A program made the translations under genes and the position numbers. A DNA stretch of 64,000 bases from Acanthaster planci (lineage: Eukaryota > Echinodermata > Asteroidea > Valvatida > Acanthasteridae), in the NCBI RefSeq assembly GCF_001949145.1, contig NW_019091432.1:1658094-1722093 (forward strand). Reading direction: 5' to 3'. Positions 39,601 through 54,600 of this stretch are shown here, in pieces. The notes beneath the pieces are model-generated. The model was not told where the DNA came from, ran no database searches, and was given only the letters and a program-made list of their open reading frames with translations. Numbering within the stretch: position 1 is the stretch's first letter; each line of letters opens with the position of its first letter.

Positions 39601-42600
39601 CCTTTAGATATCGCTGTCAACAGTGGTCACAACGTGCGATTTGTCCTCAAGATGGAGCCTCATCACCAAGACAACCAACATACCGGCAATCCCGGCAGTG
39701 CAGCCGCTCAGCACAAATGTCTCTCGCAGTTCTTTGGCGTGAAGAGCGCCGACTTGACCGTGCCATACTACACAGGCTCGGTCGCCGCGAGCCCCATCTC
39801 CAAAGCCAAGCTGGGGTCGCCGTCATTGTCATCCAGGGTCAGCAAGAAGCTTGGCTCAGTGGACTCGGCCAGTCTCAGCAGCAACGGTAGCACCAACAGC
39901 AGCGGCCCACCATCGGGCAGTTATAGTAAGCGGTCCTACAGTGCAGGCAGCATCGGAAATGGGGGCATGCCAGGCTTGCTGCTCAAGGCTGAAACACCCA
40001 CCTTCATCAGGAGGTTCCAATCCAGGGAAAGAACCTTAAGGAACTTCATCAAGAAGGATAAGGGAAGTTCAAGGAAGATGCCCTCCAAGGAACTGAGCCC
40101 AAAACACAGGTCCCGGGCCAAGTCCCTGTCCAGCGTGTTTGAGAAGGGCTTTACCCTCCTTAAGAAAGATGACACCTTGAATCCAGCCAAGGAGGCAGAT
40201 GCTGAAGATTCATCTCCAGGCTTGCTGAAGATTTTTGGTGACAACATCTGCCCCAACACAACCTACAAGAGTGTCTTGGCCTCGGCACAATCATCAGCAG
40301 TTGCTCTCATCAAAGTGGTACTTGAGCGTTTCTCATTGCCCATCGACACCTTTGGGGAGTATGTTCTTTGCGATGTCATTGGCAACTATAAGGCCAACCC
40401 AGAGAAGTCCTCTCGAGTTCTTGGGATCTCTGAAGACTTTGAAGAAAAACAGGAATGGATGACCGAGTGCATGAGGGTCATAGGAGACAACGAGAGACCC
40501 CTAGCCATTAAGTCCTACTGGAAGCCGGAAGTGGGCTTTGCTAGAAGATTTGAGATCAGACGCCGCAGCGACATTGCCGTCCCAGATGCTGACACGATTA
40601 CACTCGGCATCAACCTGAACGCGAAACGGCTGCAGATGTCCAGAGCAAATCGGGCATCTGCAGGTGCATCCCTGGCACGCTTTCTAGAAGAACAGGACCA
40701 GACACTAGGGGATGTGTCATCATGCTCTAAGCGGGCAATCATGTCAGAGGAGCCTCCGAGGCAGATCTCCCAAGGCCAGTCAGAGCGGGAGGAGACTGAG
40801 AGCAGCGATGAGCAGCTGCCTGCACCCAGCCTTCTGCCCCCACAGGACTTCCCCTACTTGCTGACCCTCCAGGGCGACAACCCAGACTCTGATCAGATTC
40901 TGTATCCCCTGGATAGTGTTTCCTGTCTCGTCGGGCATGCCTATGACTCCAGAGCAAAGGCAGATGTGGAACTGGATTCCACAAATGTTAACCGGGAGCA
41001 CTGTCGAATCCTGACACAGTACATTACAGTTGGCAACAATCCCTTTGACATGTCTGTTGAGCCCATTGGAGAATCCAGAGTCCTCATAAATGGTGTGCCA
41101 GTTTCTAAAAGAACCGAACTAATCCATGGGGACATGATTGGCATCGGTGATCATTACCTCTTCCTGTTGAAAAAGCCACTTGCCCAGACAGCCAATGAAT
41201 CTTCACTGATGAGACTGTTATCCCTTGCCAACCAGTCAGATTCCTCGACCCATTTGTCCGGCAGTCCAAATTCGGAGATGACTTCTCAACCAAAGTATGC
41301 AAGTCTGCACATAGCAACCAAGGCTAAGGAATACTCAACCGACAGCCAGAGACTCAAGTTGTCCTACCCGATGAGAAGAGAGGACGAGTTACTGAGTGAG
41401 ATTGCATTGCTCTTCCCAGGGTCTCTTGCTGTCGATGAGCGTAAAGAGTTCACCCTCTCACTGTCGTACCTGGCCTGTATGTGCGTGGAACACTCAGCCT
41501 ACAACTTCCGCCAGGAGAGGACCAAACGACTGATGATGAAAGTGGCCTCTCTGATTCAAGCACTGGCCTGGGTAAGGTTTCTCTTGACAGTTAACTTATC
41601 TGGAGTGATTTCATGTTTGGGGATAGGCATGAGTTCATTCACAACTAGCAACCTCTTTAAATACCGGTAAACTGTATTTACGAGGTTTACAATACCGATG
41701 AACTTACTCATCCTCAACAAATTTTTTTCATATAAAGTTGGCAACGTTTATTTTTTTGCTGCATATTTCTGTGAAAAATAGACACTTTATGAAAATTGCA
41801 TTGGAAGACCATGATCAGAACATCAACTGCAGCTTAAGCAAAGACACGTAGACTCAGGGGTCCCAAATCTCTCCTTTGCAAAGCTTTTCATAAAGACCAC
41901 TGATTTTGTGATAGGTTTCCCTCTATAATAATCAGCCATCAAACATTAATATTGCACGACCTTCATGAAAATGATCGGTTGTGCATTACATGTTCATAGC
42001 ATTAAATAGCAAAGTTATGAAAGAGAAACCACTAACTGCGATCCCTCAACGTGCCTTTTATTTCCTAGCACAGGCAGCCCTCCAGCTGGTATCAAATCAG
42101 CTTTCAAATATGGTGAGCTCTCATGGTTGGGTCCTACATGTAGTCATCGCCACAAAATTTACCCTTGAACTTCTGTTACTAAGTTTGAACTCATTGTTTC
42201 CAATTTGTGTCTTCACTTGTGTTTTTTAATAGGTGAAAATAGATGACATGCGGTTTTTGTCATTCGTTTTCCATTCAATCCTTTTCCCACAGTTTCCATC
42301 AAAATACCCCAACAGCCCCTTGGCACTGTTTTTCCCCCTTGTCGGCAGCTTGAGACCCTTTGTCAAGCCTAATGGCCAGCACAATGTGCCGTTACTGTCC
42401 CCTGTGTACTCCGTGTAATTGGGATATTAATTATAGACAACCTGTGCGAGGGCTCCTTGGCAGCTAGTCCCCATGAATGTTTCAGCAGCCAAGCCATGAC
42501 ATTGTGCACAGGGAGTTGCGAACGGCTCACCTTTTTTTGTGCCCATTAAAAATTTACTGGCTGAAAATGTTGCCACTGTAACAGGTTTTTGTCATGGCTT

Positions 42601-45600
42601 GTCACTAGTTATCCAGTGCATAACATCCTGGTGGATGGAGATAATTGGGTGCGCATCTCAGTATTTTCTAGCATGCATTCGTTTTTTTTTCTTTTACAAG
42701 GGCCGTTCTTTTTCACTATAAACACCTTTTGACTAATGTCACAATAACATCAGTAAATGTGTCACCATGAATCTAAACACCTACATGTATTTTCTGATAC
42801 GTTCCACTGAAAAATGATGCTGAGCACCCTTCCCCCAACCCCAACATTTTTTTTTTTTCATTTGGGGGAATGAAGATTTTTTTTGGATGGAATTTTGAAA
42901 AAGGTGTATAACACACAAAGAGTATTAAAACTGTGTCTCCCATTGCCAGTGCTTTTTGGACTCCATTTGAAAAAGACACCGCAGGTTTAGAACATCATTG
43001 GGATTGAAACGTCCCAACAGGTGACAATTAATTATTTATGAGAGTCTATTCAATCATTCATGAGGCTTCAGGCTATCTGCCCTACCCCCCCCACACCTTG
43101 TGTGCTTTGGATATTGATTTTTATATGGATGGCCGTTCCTGAGGGGGGGATTTGCAGGGAGTTTGACCACAGGTTCCTAATCCCTTTGCCAGTCAGCCGA
43201 AGTGCATCTGCCTGTGACCACTTGTCAGAATTGAAAAGTGGGATCTGCATGCACACAGATCGAAAGAGGATGTGTGTTTGTTTACAGAGGAGGGGGCGGG
43301 GCGTCATATGCCTGAAGGTTGTGTACAACGTTGCAAGCTTTATCCACATGCCCCAAAAGTTTAAGCTCCAAACAAAAACCTCAATTGTCTTGAAATCGAA
43401 TGATACGTGTTCCTGTTCTTCCTGGGACTTTCTTCCTGGGACAAAAGGTCCTTTTGTCTTCAGCAGTTTCAGTGTCTTTGCGAATGTTTTAACATTTGAT
43501 TCTGAGATGCATTATTGCCAGTTTTATTAAATTGTGGGGAAACCCGGGAAAATACGGCTTACCGTTTACACAAGCTTTGATTTAACTTCTTGGCTAGGGT
43601 GAACTATTCCATGAAAATCCCACAAAGATTCCTGGAAATGAATGAGAACATTTTTTTTGTTGTTGATTTGTTTTTTCTTGTTTATTTAGTGGTGAAGTTA
43701 ATGTTAATTTCTTGCATATTACTGGAAATGAATGAGAACTTTTTTGTTGTTGATTTGATTTTTCTTGTTTATATAGTGTTGAAGTTAATGTTAATCTCTT
43801 GCATATTACTGGAAATGCTTTCAAATATCCTGCAAGTTTAGAATTATAGTATCTCTTTCCCACCTCCATTTCTGTTCAGGACAAGACCAAGGAAATGGCA
43901 AGAACTCAACCAGAAAAGTAAGATTGCTAAATTAACGTCTTCTTAAACTGAAAGTCCAGAAAATAGTCAGTTGGAAATTTAACTTGAGATGGTTGTATAA
44001 GTAACTTCAAGTAAAAGCATGGTACCTTGAGTGTCCCAGGAAGGGGCAAGGGGTGTGATTGCTCCCCCCCCCCCTGCTGGTTAAAAAAAAAGACATAACG
44101 GTACATGAATATGAAAAGGACAAATGCAAAACAAATATAACAAAAACAAAAGAGATGAAAGAGGATTAAGATCACCAAGTTGCCAAGGAAAAATCCTCAT
44201 AATTGACCCTCTAGCCATTGTAATTTTTTAAAGCTGATGAATGTTTTGCCCCCTGCAGAATTTTCCCACCTGGGAGAAAAAATGGTTTGTTCCATATCAG
44301 TTTTATTTTTCTAGTAATCAAACACAGCAATATGGCAAACTTGTCAACTGATATTTATATTCAACAGTTGATAGCCAGTGGCCATTGTATTGTTTTTGAA
44401 GATGCTAAGACCTCCTAAGCTGTCCTCTTTCACAGTGGGGGAGTCTGGGTGGTGAATTCCATCTACATGTAGATTGGCGTGTGGATTTGGTTTTTAGTCC
44501 CTACTTGATTCCAAGGATTCTCCGGAACATTTACCCAGGGCTTTCCTTTCACTTCTAACACTGACCATTTCTTCATTTTCTTTTGTATCATCGCTTCATC
44601 TTGTAATTAGAACTTTATGTGCCATTGGATGAACGGAAATAAACAACAAATGCTTTCTTCCCCCTCCCTCCCACACACCTTCTCCCTTTAGACCAACTGA
44701 CGTCCAGACAGCCGTGGGGGCGCTCCTCCCCGACCTCAGGGTCATCGTCTGTCTCCTCACCAATGCCCTGGAGGTCCTCAACTTCCTTCAGGCCAGCATG
44801 GGAGACTACGTGGCCACGTGCCAGGGCAGCGAAGCCAAGCCGAGCCAGCTTGACACAGACCAGGATGAAGTGGGAGGCAACCTGGGGATAGAAGACGAGG
44901 CGCTGGTGGAGCTGGAGGAGGTGGTGATGTACACCTTTCAGCAGATGGTCTACTACCTGACCAAGGTGAGAAGGACCTCTGCATGCACCTGTTCCTCACC
45001 TCTGGGCAACTCACCCAAGTGGATACCAAGTCAGAGCTGCAGCTTGTTTGTCACAGTAGTGGTGGAATAATCTTAGGTCCACTTTGCAAGAGGGTACTGT
45101 GCATGTACTTAGTTGGATTACGAATGTGTTGACTTGGAATCACACAGTTTCCGAGAAAATATATGAGAAAACTCCACTTTTTCTATTCTCAACAAGGGAT
45201 TTTTATTATTTGGGAAAGAAATTGTAATATTTCTCCCGATGCAGTGCTTTCAGTTAAATAAAATGCCCTGAATGCCATCTGTATACAATGTATAGTGGTA
45301 TCACTGGTCTCCTGCTAAACTTAACGCCCAGTAATTTGCTTTATGTGCATAATTTAGGGTTTTATTTTATTTTTTAGTCTAACTGCAGACCCTTCCAAAG
45401 ATAATCATCCAACGTATCAAAAAATTCTGGCCTAACAGATCTTTATGAGAGACTGATTGTGAAATAGCTCCCTCTGTGGTTGACACATGGAGTTGATAAA
45501 CCAGACAGGCTCTATTTGCTGTCACCGAAGTTCAAGTTACTCAGATCACTGACGTATTAAGGAAAATATTAACAAGGGGCTTGATCTTTTTTACTTTGTG

Positions 45601-48600
45601 AAAAACGTCCTGTTGAAGAAAACAAATTTTAAAACAACTACAACAGAACAAGAAGAGCGCCAAAGTATTTTTTGTTTCCTTCAGAATTTCTTCAGCATTA
45701 AATTTCTTTGTATGCCAGTTTTGATTGTAATTTTGTTGAATCACAAATATTTTTAGTTTTAAAACATCTACAACAGACCAAGAAGAGCACCAAAGTATTT
45801 CTTGTTTCCTTCAGAATTTCTTCAGCATTAAATTTCTTTGTATGCCAGTTTTGATTTAATTTTGTTGAATCACAAATCCACATTATATTTGCAAACAGAC
45901 CCGAATCCTGCTAAAATACCTTTTTGAGTTCAGTGCATGGCAGTAATTTTTATTGAAATCCTAACGGACTCCAGCATTTCAGCGTATTAACCCAAGACAA
46001 TCATCCCGAGGGTTTTGAATGGTGTCCCATCCATTCAAATGTGGCAATTTGGAAGATTGAATACTCAAATTCCTGGACTGCAGAAGGAATTGCCTGGAGA
46101 CCTACTGGAAATTAACAGATTGACTAAAATCAGCTGCCTGAGGCGAGCAAAGAGATTTGGCCTGGATGCCAGGAACTGCCCTGGATATCCAGGGAGGGCT
46201 GAAATCCTCACTGACAATTTTCAGATTTCCGTTGCATACCTGCTTGCCAGTTCTCTTGATTTACAGTCACACGACAGTGTTTTTCTTTTCGCACCCAACA
46301 ACAATGTGTGTAATGTCAATATCCACTTTGTGATGTAGATCAAACAATAGGGAAATGTTGCAAGAAGAAACACCCTGTGAAAAGTCCACTTTGAGAACAA
46401 ATGTACAAACACGCAGGTGATCTGGTTTAAATCCTCTAGTGCTATAAATTTATATAATTGCCATTGATTCTTGTCACCTAAGCGGTAACATTGACACTTC
46501 TGTTTTACTCACATGATCATATAGTCTGCTTCAAAAATGTCTGAAATGAGAGACCAATTGAGAATATGATCAAATCTCAGTTTCTCTTTAATTGTGTAAA
46601 TTTTGATTTTATGTAATCAATCAGACTTTTTACTGATCCTTGTTTTCTTCCAAAAGTGCTTCAGTTTTACTCAAGATGCGCTTTTTACAGATACCACTTT
46701 TTTTTTTTTTAGAGTCAGTGCCTTTTATTTCATGAAAATTAATCCGTACAACCCCCAAGTTGCAGAGAGTGTGTTATTATCAAACAGGAGGAATAAGTTC
46801 CTGAATTGGAGACTTAGAGATGCTTGGTGGCGACAAACATATTGGCTCAACGTGACCAGTCCAGTATTGTTAGCATCATTCTGAGCATGTGCACATCAGC
46901 TTGAATGTGATAAAAACAGTAGCAAAGCGATCAGCATGTTTGCCACCACCAAGCGTCTTAAAAGTCTCTGGCTTTCATTACTGTGAATGACTGTTTGGTA
47001 ACACTATGTCATTGTTGTGATTCAAGAGTGACTCATGTCAATCTCTCTCCACAGACTTTGCACATCGCCATCCCAGACTTCCTGGACACCAACCCATTCT
47101 CTGACAATGACGGCGATGACACTGACACCAGAAAGAAGGGCATGGACAGCGTCCTGTCGGTCTTCCAGATGACCTTTGACCTGATGCATGACCTGGCAGT
47201 CCACCCAGAGATTATGTCACAGCTGTTTGCGTACCTTTTGTTCTTCACCAATGCTTCATTGTTTAATATGCTCATTGAGAGAGGTAAATTAAGACTGGCC
47301 TGTTACCATATGTGACAACAAGGCAACCCTGGAAAACGTTTTACAAAGAAATTCATTTGATAGCTTTGTAATCTTGACTTAATGTTTTGAGCTCCAACTC
47401 AGGAAAAGTTTATGGCCTGGACAGATATTGGTTTCAGTGAATCCTGTTGCAAAGTTAAAACAACAATAATGGAATGTCTTTGTCCTTAAAATTGTAACAT
47501 CGGTACCTACAATTTGCCTTGTATATATTTTAGAAGACTTCAAAGCTTTCAGCTTGAAAATTATGCCAATAATGGAAATCAATAGAAAAAAATGTGTAGG
47601 CTTCTTTTATATTCTGTTGGCCTTGTTTTTCTACTGGAAGGTTCAGATGGCAAGTTCTACAAGTGGTCCAAGGGGGCTCAGATTCGGGGCAACCTGGACG
47701 TGCTAGAAGCCTGGATACAAGATCACAGCCTGCAGGATCAAGCTAAATTTCTGATCAGGGTATCTATGGCAACTGACTTGCTGGCCACACCCAAAGTACA
47801 GCTCATACAGGTATGGGGAATTGCGATGATGAAAAATGCCAATTTTTTTGTGTGGTTCTGTCTCTTTAGATAAGAACCTCACTCTCAAGAAGTCAATTCC
47901 TGAATCCTATATTGTACATGTAGAATACTATGTTAACCACAGTGGCATGCCAGATGCAGTTGTTTGTTGACATTGTGTAATGAGCTCTATTTTTCTGTGG
48001 TGTATGAGGTTATGGGCCATTTTTTAATATCCATGGCCCAAAAGTGTGACATTTTTGTGTCCCTGTTTCACCTGATGTGAGTAATTTGACATGGAAGTAC
48101 CGGTACCACTGAAAATTATTTCAAACTATTTCTATTTGATTTGCAGGTAAATGGCATTAATTCAACACTCTCGAAACTTAAAGAGTGTGTTCTGAACTTA
48201 CAAAATCATATGTCAGACTTGATGGATATGAACAAAATCAGACCCCTAATTTATAGAATGACCCTTTACAAAAGGATCTTAGCAGTTTAAGCGAATTTTC
48301 AGCGTCGCATCTTATCTCATCAAACAGACGTGTAGTTTTAGGTTTAGAAACGAATAAGAAATTAGGAATATTAAATTTAATTTAATTATAATATTCACAG
48401 CCATTCACCTCTGGTTTGTTGCGTGCATGTTTTACCTCAAATCCCAGGACTAAAGTGGAAACAGCTGATGATAAATTTCGGAAGACAATTGTAAAAAGGG
48501 CCTTGTTCTTTACCATCAGAGAGAGTATGAGACGAAGACGTTGGTTTAGTCTTCTTGTGTTTGTGTCTCTTTGCAGGCTGACTGGACCTCCCTTAAGTCT

Positions 48601-51600
48601 GATTTCTCTGATCTCAACACTGTTCAGCTTCATCACTTCCTGAGCCAGTACCAGCTGGCTGCCAATCAAACTCGTCCTGTACATTGGCTTCCGCCTCCTG
48701 AGGAAATGAAGACTGCTACTGAAATAGGTCAGCGTTCATAGTGTCCTTGTGAGCCAGCACGGTATTCCAATCGCTTGTGCCCCAGATGAAGTGCCTGATT
48801 GGTCTTTTCATGGTACAGTCTGTGCAAGGTCTGGCCTTACACTGACCTGCAAAAGTGGACCTCGTTCTTGAATGACCATGCCCATTTGAAATCCCAAACG
48901 GCCTCATTATAAAGGAGTTACCACATCTCTTGAGGAAGGACTCAGTATTGGATCGGGTTTTGTATTTTAACCATGCAAATCCACCCTGAAAACTGTAATG
49001 AGATTAAAAAAGAAGGGATTTTTGGATATTTTATAACTTCATTCTGAAGGTAATCATTTTAAGGCAGTCGTTACAAAACTCTAATCCATGGTCTGGTCAC
49101 TGAGTTTGAACTTCGCTTAATACTTGCTGAACTGACTGTCTGCATTATTTAGTACTTGATGAAATGCACCGAGTGCCCATTGTCACTCGGATGTCTTCAT
49201 TGCTGAGTTTTAGATGTCCTTGTAGAGATCAACACTCCTCAACAGTGTTTTCATTTTAAAAGTTGGACTTTCAACCCCAGAATTATGTTGTATTGAAGAC
49301 CAAAATGAACTACTGCTACATGTGTGCTGTCTTAAAATAGAGAAATAATTTTCATTTTGACAGAAATTTCCCACTGAAACTTGTAAAATTGTAACTTCTA
49401 CCATCAGTTGCCAAAGTCTTAAGTAATACAATCCAGTAAGAAGATTTGTCAAATTTAGGGTTTTTGTTCTTACTTTGGCAGAAAACCTCTTTGAATCATT
49501 TGACAACCACCCAGCTCTGGCACTGCCCAATCATGGCTTCACGTTAGATCTGAGGCAACCAATCACCAGCCAGCATTTTATCGACCAGCTGCAGGAACTG
49601 AAGAGACATTTGCCGTACATTACCTTCAGCCCGGGTGAATAACATGGCTTTCACAGATCACAAAATTGCTAAGATATGCACATATTGGTCCCTGAGCACA
49701 GAAAATGATTTGTTCATTAAAACCTAACAATTTGCTTGACAAGTCTGTCTTCTTGAAATTTCCATGAGATGTTGTTTATATCTCATGGTGGCTGGAATAT
49801 GACTTTTTTCAGGAAAAACACGAAAACTGCAGTGAACATCACACTGACAGTAAAAGTCCTTTTTTTTCAACTTGGGACTTTGAGATGCTTGGTGGCAGCA
49901 GACAGATCAATTCTTTTAGCATGCTCAGAACTGTGCATTGAAACATGCATTGCAGTGTTAACTGGAATGATACAATTAATGCACAAAATATCAATAATTG
50001 TTACTCACAATTCAATGCAAAATTAACCATGCTTTTTGATGAATTTGTTGCATACAAAAGATACAAATGTGAAAAGACAAAACATAACCTTTGACTCACA
50101 AAAGGTCTTTTGAAGTCAATCAGGCGGAAGAATGATACGTATAAGAGCCACCGAAAGAACCTGGGCCAAACTAGTAAAATAAAAAAAAAAAGAATTGAAA
50201 CAGGTTAACAAATATTTTGCAAACTGCGAAGAAAAAGGCTTCTCTGCAGCATTTGAGAAGGAAAAATGAAACATAACAAATACATGGAAAATAGTTAATG
50301 ACGTCCTGAATAGAAATTAAAAAAAAATTCATCAGGTTGTTTTTCATTCGAAGTGAATAGCCTAAACCTAGATGATTTTTTTTTTTAGCAACTAATCGCT
50401 GAAAACTTTAATAATTTCTTCACAAATATCGGTCTGGAGCTTGCTTCCAAGATCCCACAAGTCAATTCCAATCCCACAGATTTTATAATTGGTGACTTCA
50501 ATGATTCATTTTTAATGAATCCAATATCTGCAAATGAACTTTTCAAATGCACAGATAAACTACCGTCCAAAAAGAGCCCTTGACATGACAATTTGAGTGC
50601 ATCCCTTGTAACAAAAATTGGACGTGAAATTGCTTCTCCTCTGTTAAAAATTGTTAACCTATCGTTTTATCTGGAACCGTGCCAAATGACTTCAGAATTG
50701 CTAAAGTAATTCCTGTTTTTAAAACTGGTGATCCACAGCTTATATCCAATTACTGTTCTATTTCTGTTCTACCATGTCTTCCCAAAGTCCTAGAATGACT
50801 GGTAGCAAATCATCTGGATCCATTTTTAACCAAGTATATCTTAACTAAGTCACAATATGGATTTCGTGAAAACTACTCGACCCGAATGGCTCTAGTTGAT
50901 CTTGTTGATAAAATTAGTTCATCTTTAGACAAATCTTTCATACTATTGCATTGTTTCTGGACCTGTCCAAGACATTTGATACAATTGACCTTAATATTTT
51001 TCTTTCAAAACTAAACAGATTTGGCATTAGAGGAGTGGCTTTGGATTGTTTTAGAAACTATCTTTCTGACCAAAAACAGTTGTCCAATGGAAACATTGCT
51101 CATCAACTCTTAAACCTATCAGATGTGGTGTTCCACAAGGATCCATCCTAGGTCCTATTCTTTTTCTTCATTTATATCAACGACATTTGTAATTCTTCGA
51201 GTTTGGCATCCTTTATATTATTTGCAGGTAATACTCATATTTTATACAGTCATAATCATTTAAAAGAAGTAGTCACTACTATAAACAAAGAGTAATTCTC
51301 TTTCTATTAATGAAAAAAAGACATCTTATATGCTCTGCTCTAATACCGATAGGAATAGTATTATCAATGTATACGTTAATAATTCAAAAATATGTCAAGT
51401 AAGTTCTTTCAAGTTTCTTGGTGTTATTATTGATAAAGGTTTAAACTGGAAACTGCACTTCCAGCAGATCCACATGTCAGTTTCATGTATAGTAGGGATT
51501 TTGTGGAAGCTGAAATATTGCCAACAAATGTACTACTTTCTATTTGTAATACCCTAGTTTTGCTCCTTCTTCAGTATGGATTGTTAGTTTGGGGAAACTC

Positions 51601-54600
51601 CCAGTTAACCTCTATGAATAAATTATTAATATTACAAAAAAAATCGCTACGGGTCCTGGAGACCATATCAAATCGCTATTCCAGAAACTTAACACCCTAT
51701 CGTTTTTCAACTTACACAAATATCATCTAGGTATCCCAATGTTTAAATTTGAAAATAATCTTCTAGCCCCTGAAATCAAATCATTGTTTCTGAGGAATAC
51801 TGAAGTCCACTCATATAATACTGGGTCAGCAGCCAATCTTCACATTGCGAAGGCAAGAACTACAATTTTTCTTAAAACAGTTCGACATGAAGGTATTTTG
51901 CTCTGAAATAAAATCACATTGTACTTGATATGTACTTGATTGTTCTCACAAGGTCTGTTATTTTGCATCATTAAATTACATAGGCTCTAAGCAGACAGAC
52001 TTTTAAACAGGGTATTACTCTTTGGCAAACTGACTGTGCAAACTAAGGTTTGCACAGTCTAGAATCAAATCACGGGAGGGGTCCCAGAAGTTGGGACGGG
52101 GTCACCTCAAGAAAACACAGTTGTTGATTCATCCAGTTCTTTTTTTTTTAATACAAAGCATTCCAACTAGACAATTTGGACTGTCCATGTCCACATGCAA
52201 GGCTTTATAGTGTATCCTGTCTTGAAATGATGTGTATGTTCATAAGGGTAAAGCCTAATAATAGTGAACAGAACCCTGATAGGTATTGTGTCAAGCAAAC
52301 CATCCCCACTGTCCAGTGGCGTAAGTGGGGAGGAGGGGGCTTGGGGGTGCATGTATAGGGGAGCTCCAACCCTACTTCAAGGCCTGAGGCTTTGCTCAAG
52401 TGTTTTTACTGTGACCGAACCCACTGAGTTTCCCCTCCCAGAAACTGACGCTCCCCAAGTGCTCCCCCTGTGAAATGCATCCCAGTTTCCCCACTACCAT
52501 TGTCTGAATGATCGCTGGTAGAATGCATCCACCAAACATTTATCAGTGTGGCCACATTTTTCCACACATTTCTGGTATATGTAACAGCAGAAGGTTGTTG
52601 ATTTAACCCTTCACAAACACACAGGAAGTGAAGATGCAACAGGCAACAGTAGTCTGTCAGTGAATCAACCACCTGCTGAGAAGCCAAGCGTTCAGAGGGT
52701 ACGTACGCCCAGCCCAAGCCGTGGCTACATCGGCCTGCCTGTACCACCTCCGCGTACCAAATCCTACAGGTACCCCCTGTCGGACCAGGCTACATCCGTC
52801 GAGGTCTTGGAGCGCCCCCTAGAGGTGGTGCTGGCCGCCCCTGTCAACCTGGCCAATACAGTGAAGTTGTCGCCCACGGAAGGGAATTTCCTCTCGAAGG
52901 ATGACAAAATGAGCCCTCGTGTGTTTGCAGACAAGCCGCTTTCCACGAGCAAGGCAGTGAATGGAGTCTCAAAATCAGAGAGTTGCACAAAGGTTGGTGA
53001 TGCACCAAACAAGCAGAACAACAAACAAAGTGATCTTTCTGAAATAAGCAGCACGCAGGCAGAAAGCGAGTGTACAAGGAGCGTTACTAGCACTCCCACT
53101 GTGATCACTCCAGCTGGGACCACTGCAGAGCTAATGAATACAGCCTCAGAACCTACTCATCTGTCGCACGATGTCAGAGTTGTCCAAGTCGAACTGCCAA
53201 AGGAAGAAGCCATCGAGAAAAGACTGCAGACTGGGATCGGAAAACGTGCAGATGGTATGTATCAGGTTTGTGACGTGCCATACTAAGCTGGAGTCTCATA
53301 TAACCAGAGACTTCAATATAATGACAGTCCAGCCTCTCATATCACAATAACTAATAGGCTTAAGTAGCAATGTGTAATATGGTAATTTACTTGGTTACAA
53401 AAACCCTAGAGAAAAAGAATCCTGACTTGGAAACATTTTCTCTCAGTTTAATGACTCATAGTTGGCACTCCGTTGCTAGTTTTAGATTTTACATATCAAA
53501 ATGTGGGGGTAATTGGTGGACAGAATTTTCCCTCCTCCCAAGCTATGTTGTGAAACCGCTCCGGTTGGAAATGTTCTTAGAATAGGCTATTAACTTTTGT
53601 GTTGCTTTTCTTGCCATTTTCAGGTCATTTGGAGGAATTTGAGGAACCTAAGAAGCCCTGCCCAACCCTGTCCTCGTCAGCATCCTCAGTCTCATCCTTT
53701 TGCTCATCTACATTGTCCGCAATTGCCACAGAGACGGAGAGATTCCCACAGAGGAAGGATGCGGTGGATGACGTTTTTGTTGTGGACTTGGAAAAAGGAG
53801 AGGAGGGGGTGGGGCTTGGACTCATTGATGGGATGGTGAGTGGCTGTTGTTAATCACCTGCTAGAGGAGATGGGGAAAGGATTGAGCCTGGTCCTATTGA
53901 TAAGAAAATGAGTGCATGTTATAATTGCTTGTGGAATGGGCGTTGGGGTTCTGAGAAGATAGAGGAAGGGTGTGGCTGGGACCCATTGATGGTGGGATAA
54001 ATGATGGATCATTTTTTTTATTAAGGTGCTGGTTCTTTGTATTTCCAAACTACCGAATGCAGCACACCCCTTTGCGTTCCCAAGGCATCTTTGTCCGCAA
54101 GCTGGTACCTGGCAGCTCAGCAATGCAGAACGGCAGGCTAATAGTTGGGGACCGGATCTTGGCCGTCAATGGGACCAGTCTGGTAGGAGCAGATTACAAC
54201 AGGTAAGAGACTGCACCAAAAAATTGCCGACGTTACCTGTAAAAGTTTACATTTTGAATTTGTTTGCTTTTCTTAACACTCAAAAAGCCAGTAAACAGAG
54301 CCTGTGTGTACATTTCCATGGCTCTGCTTGCTTGAATTTTTTTCCTGTAGGCAAAAATTCTGTGCAGATTTAAAGCACATTTAAAAGATTAGCCAAAAAT
54401 GTTATGTATGAGCATGCATCTAGTAAGCAAGGAAAGTGTACACATTACTGACATTTATTTGTGTCAAACCTCCATGTGGAACTTTCTATAAGAGGATGAC
54501 AATAACAGAATGACTTCTACCACAACTTAATGAGCTATACTTGGCTAATGATCATTTTATAGAGGCACACTGTCCTCTTTATTGATTCTTATGTTGTATT

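Noticed and set aside
41572-41670. Read-through of RADIL exon 3 past 41571
   Set aside because: The residues after TGG stop resembling a DIL domain, and a good GTAAGG donor plus an in-phase downstream exon explain the end.
43060-43530. 156-residue open frame on the plus strand
   Set aside because: It lies inside a RADIL intron, its composition follows the intron, and no motif is visible.
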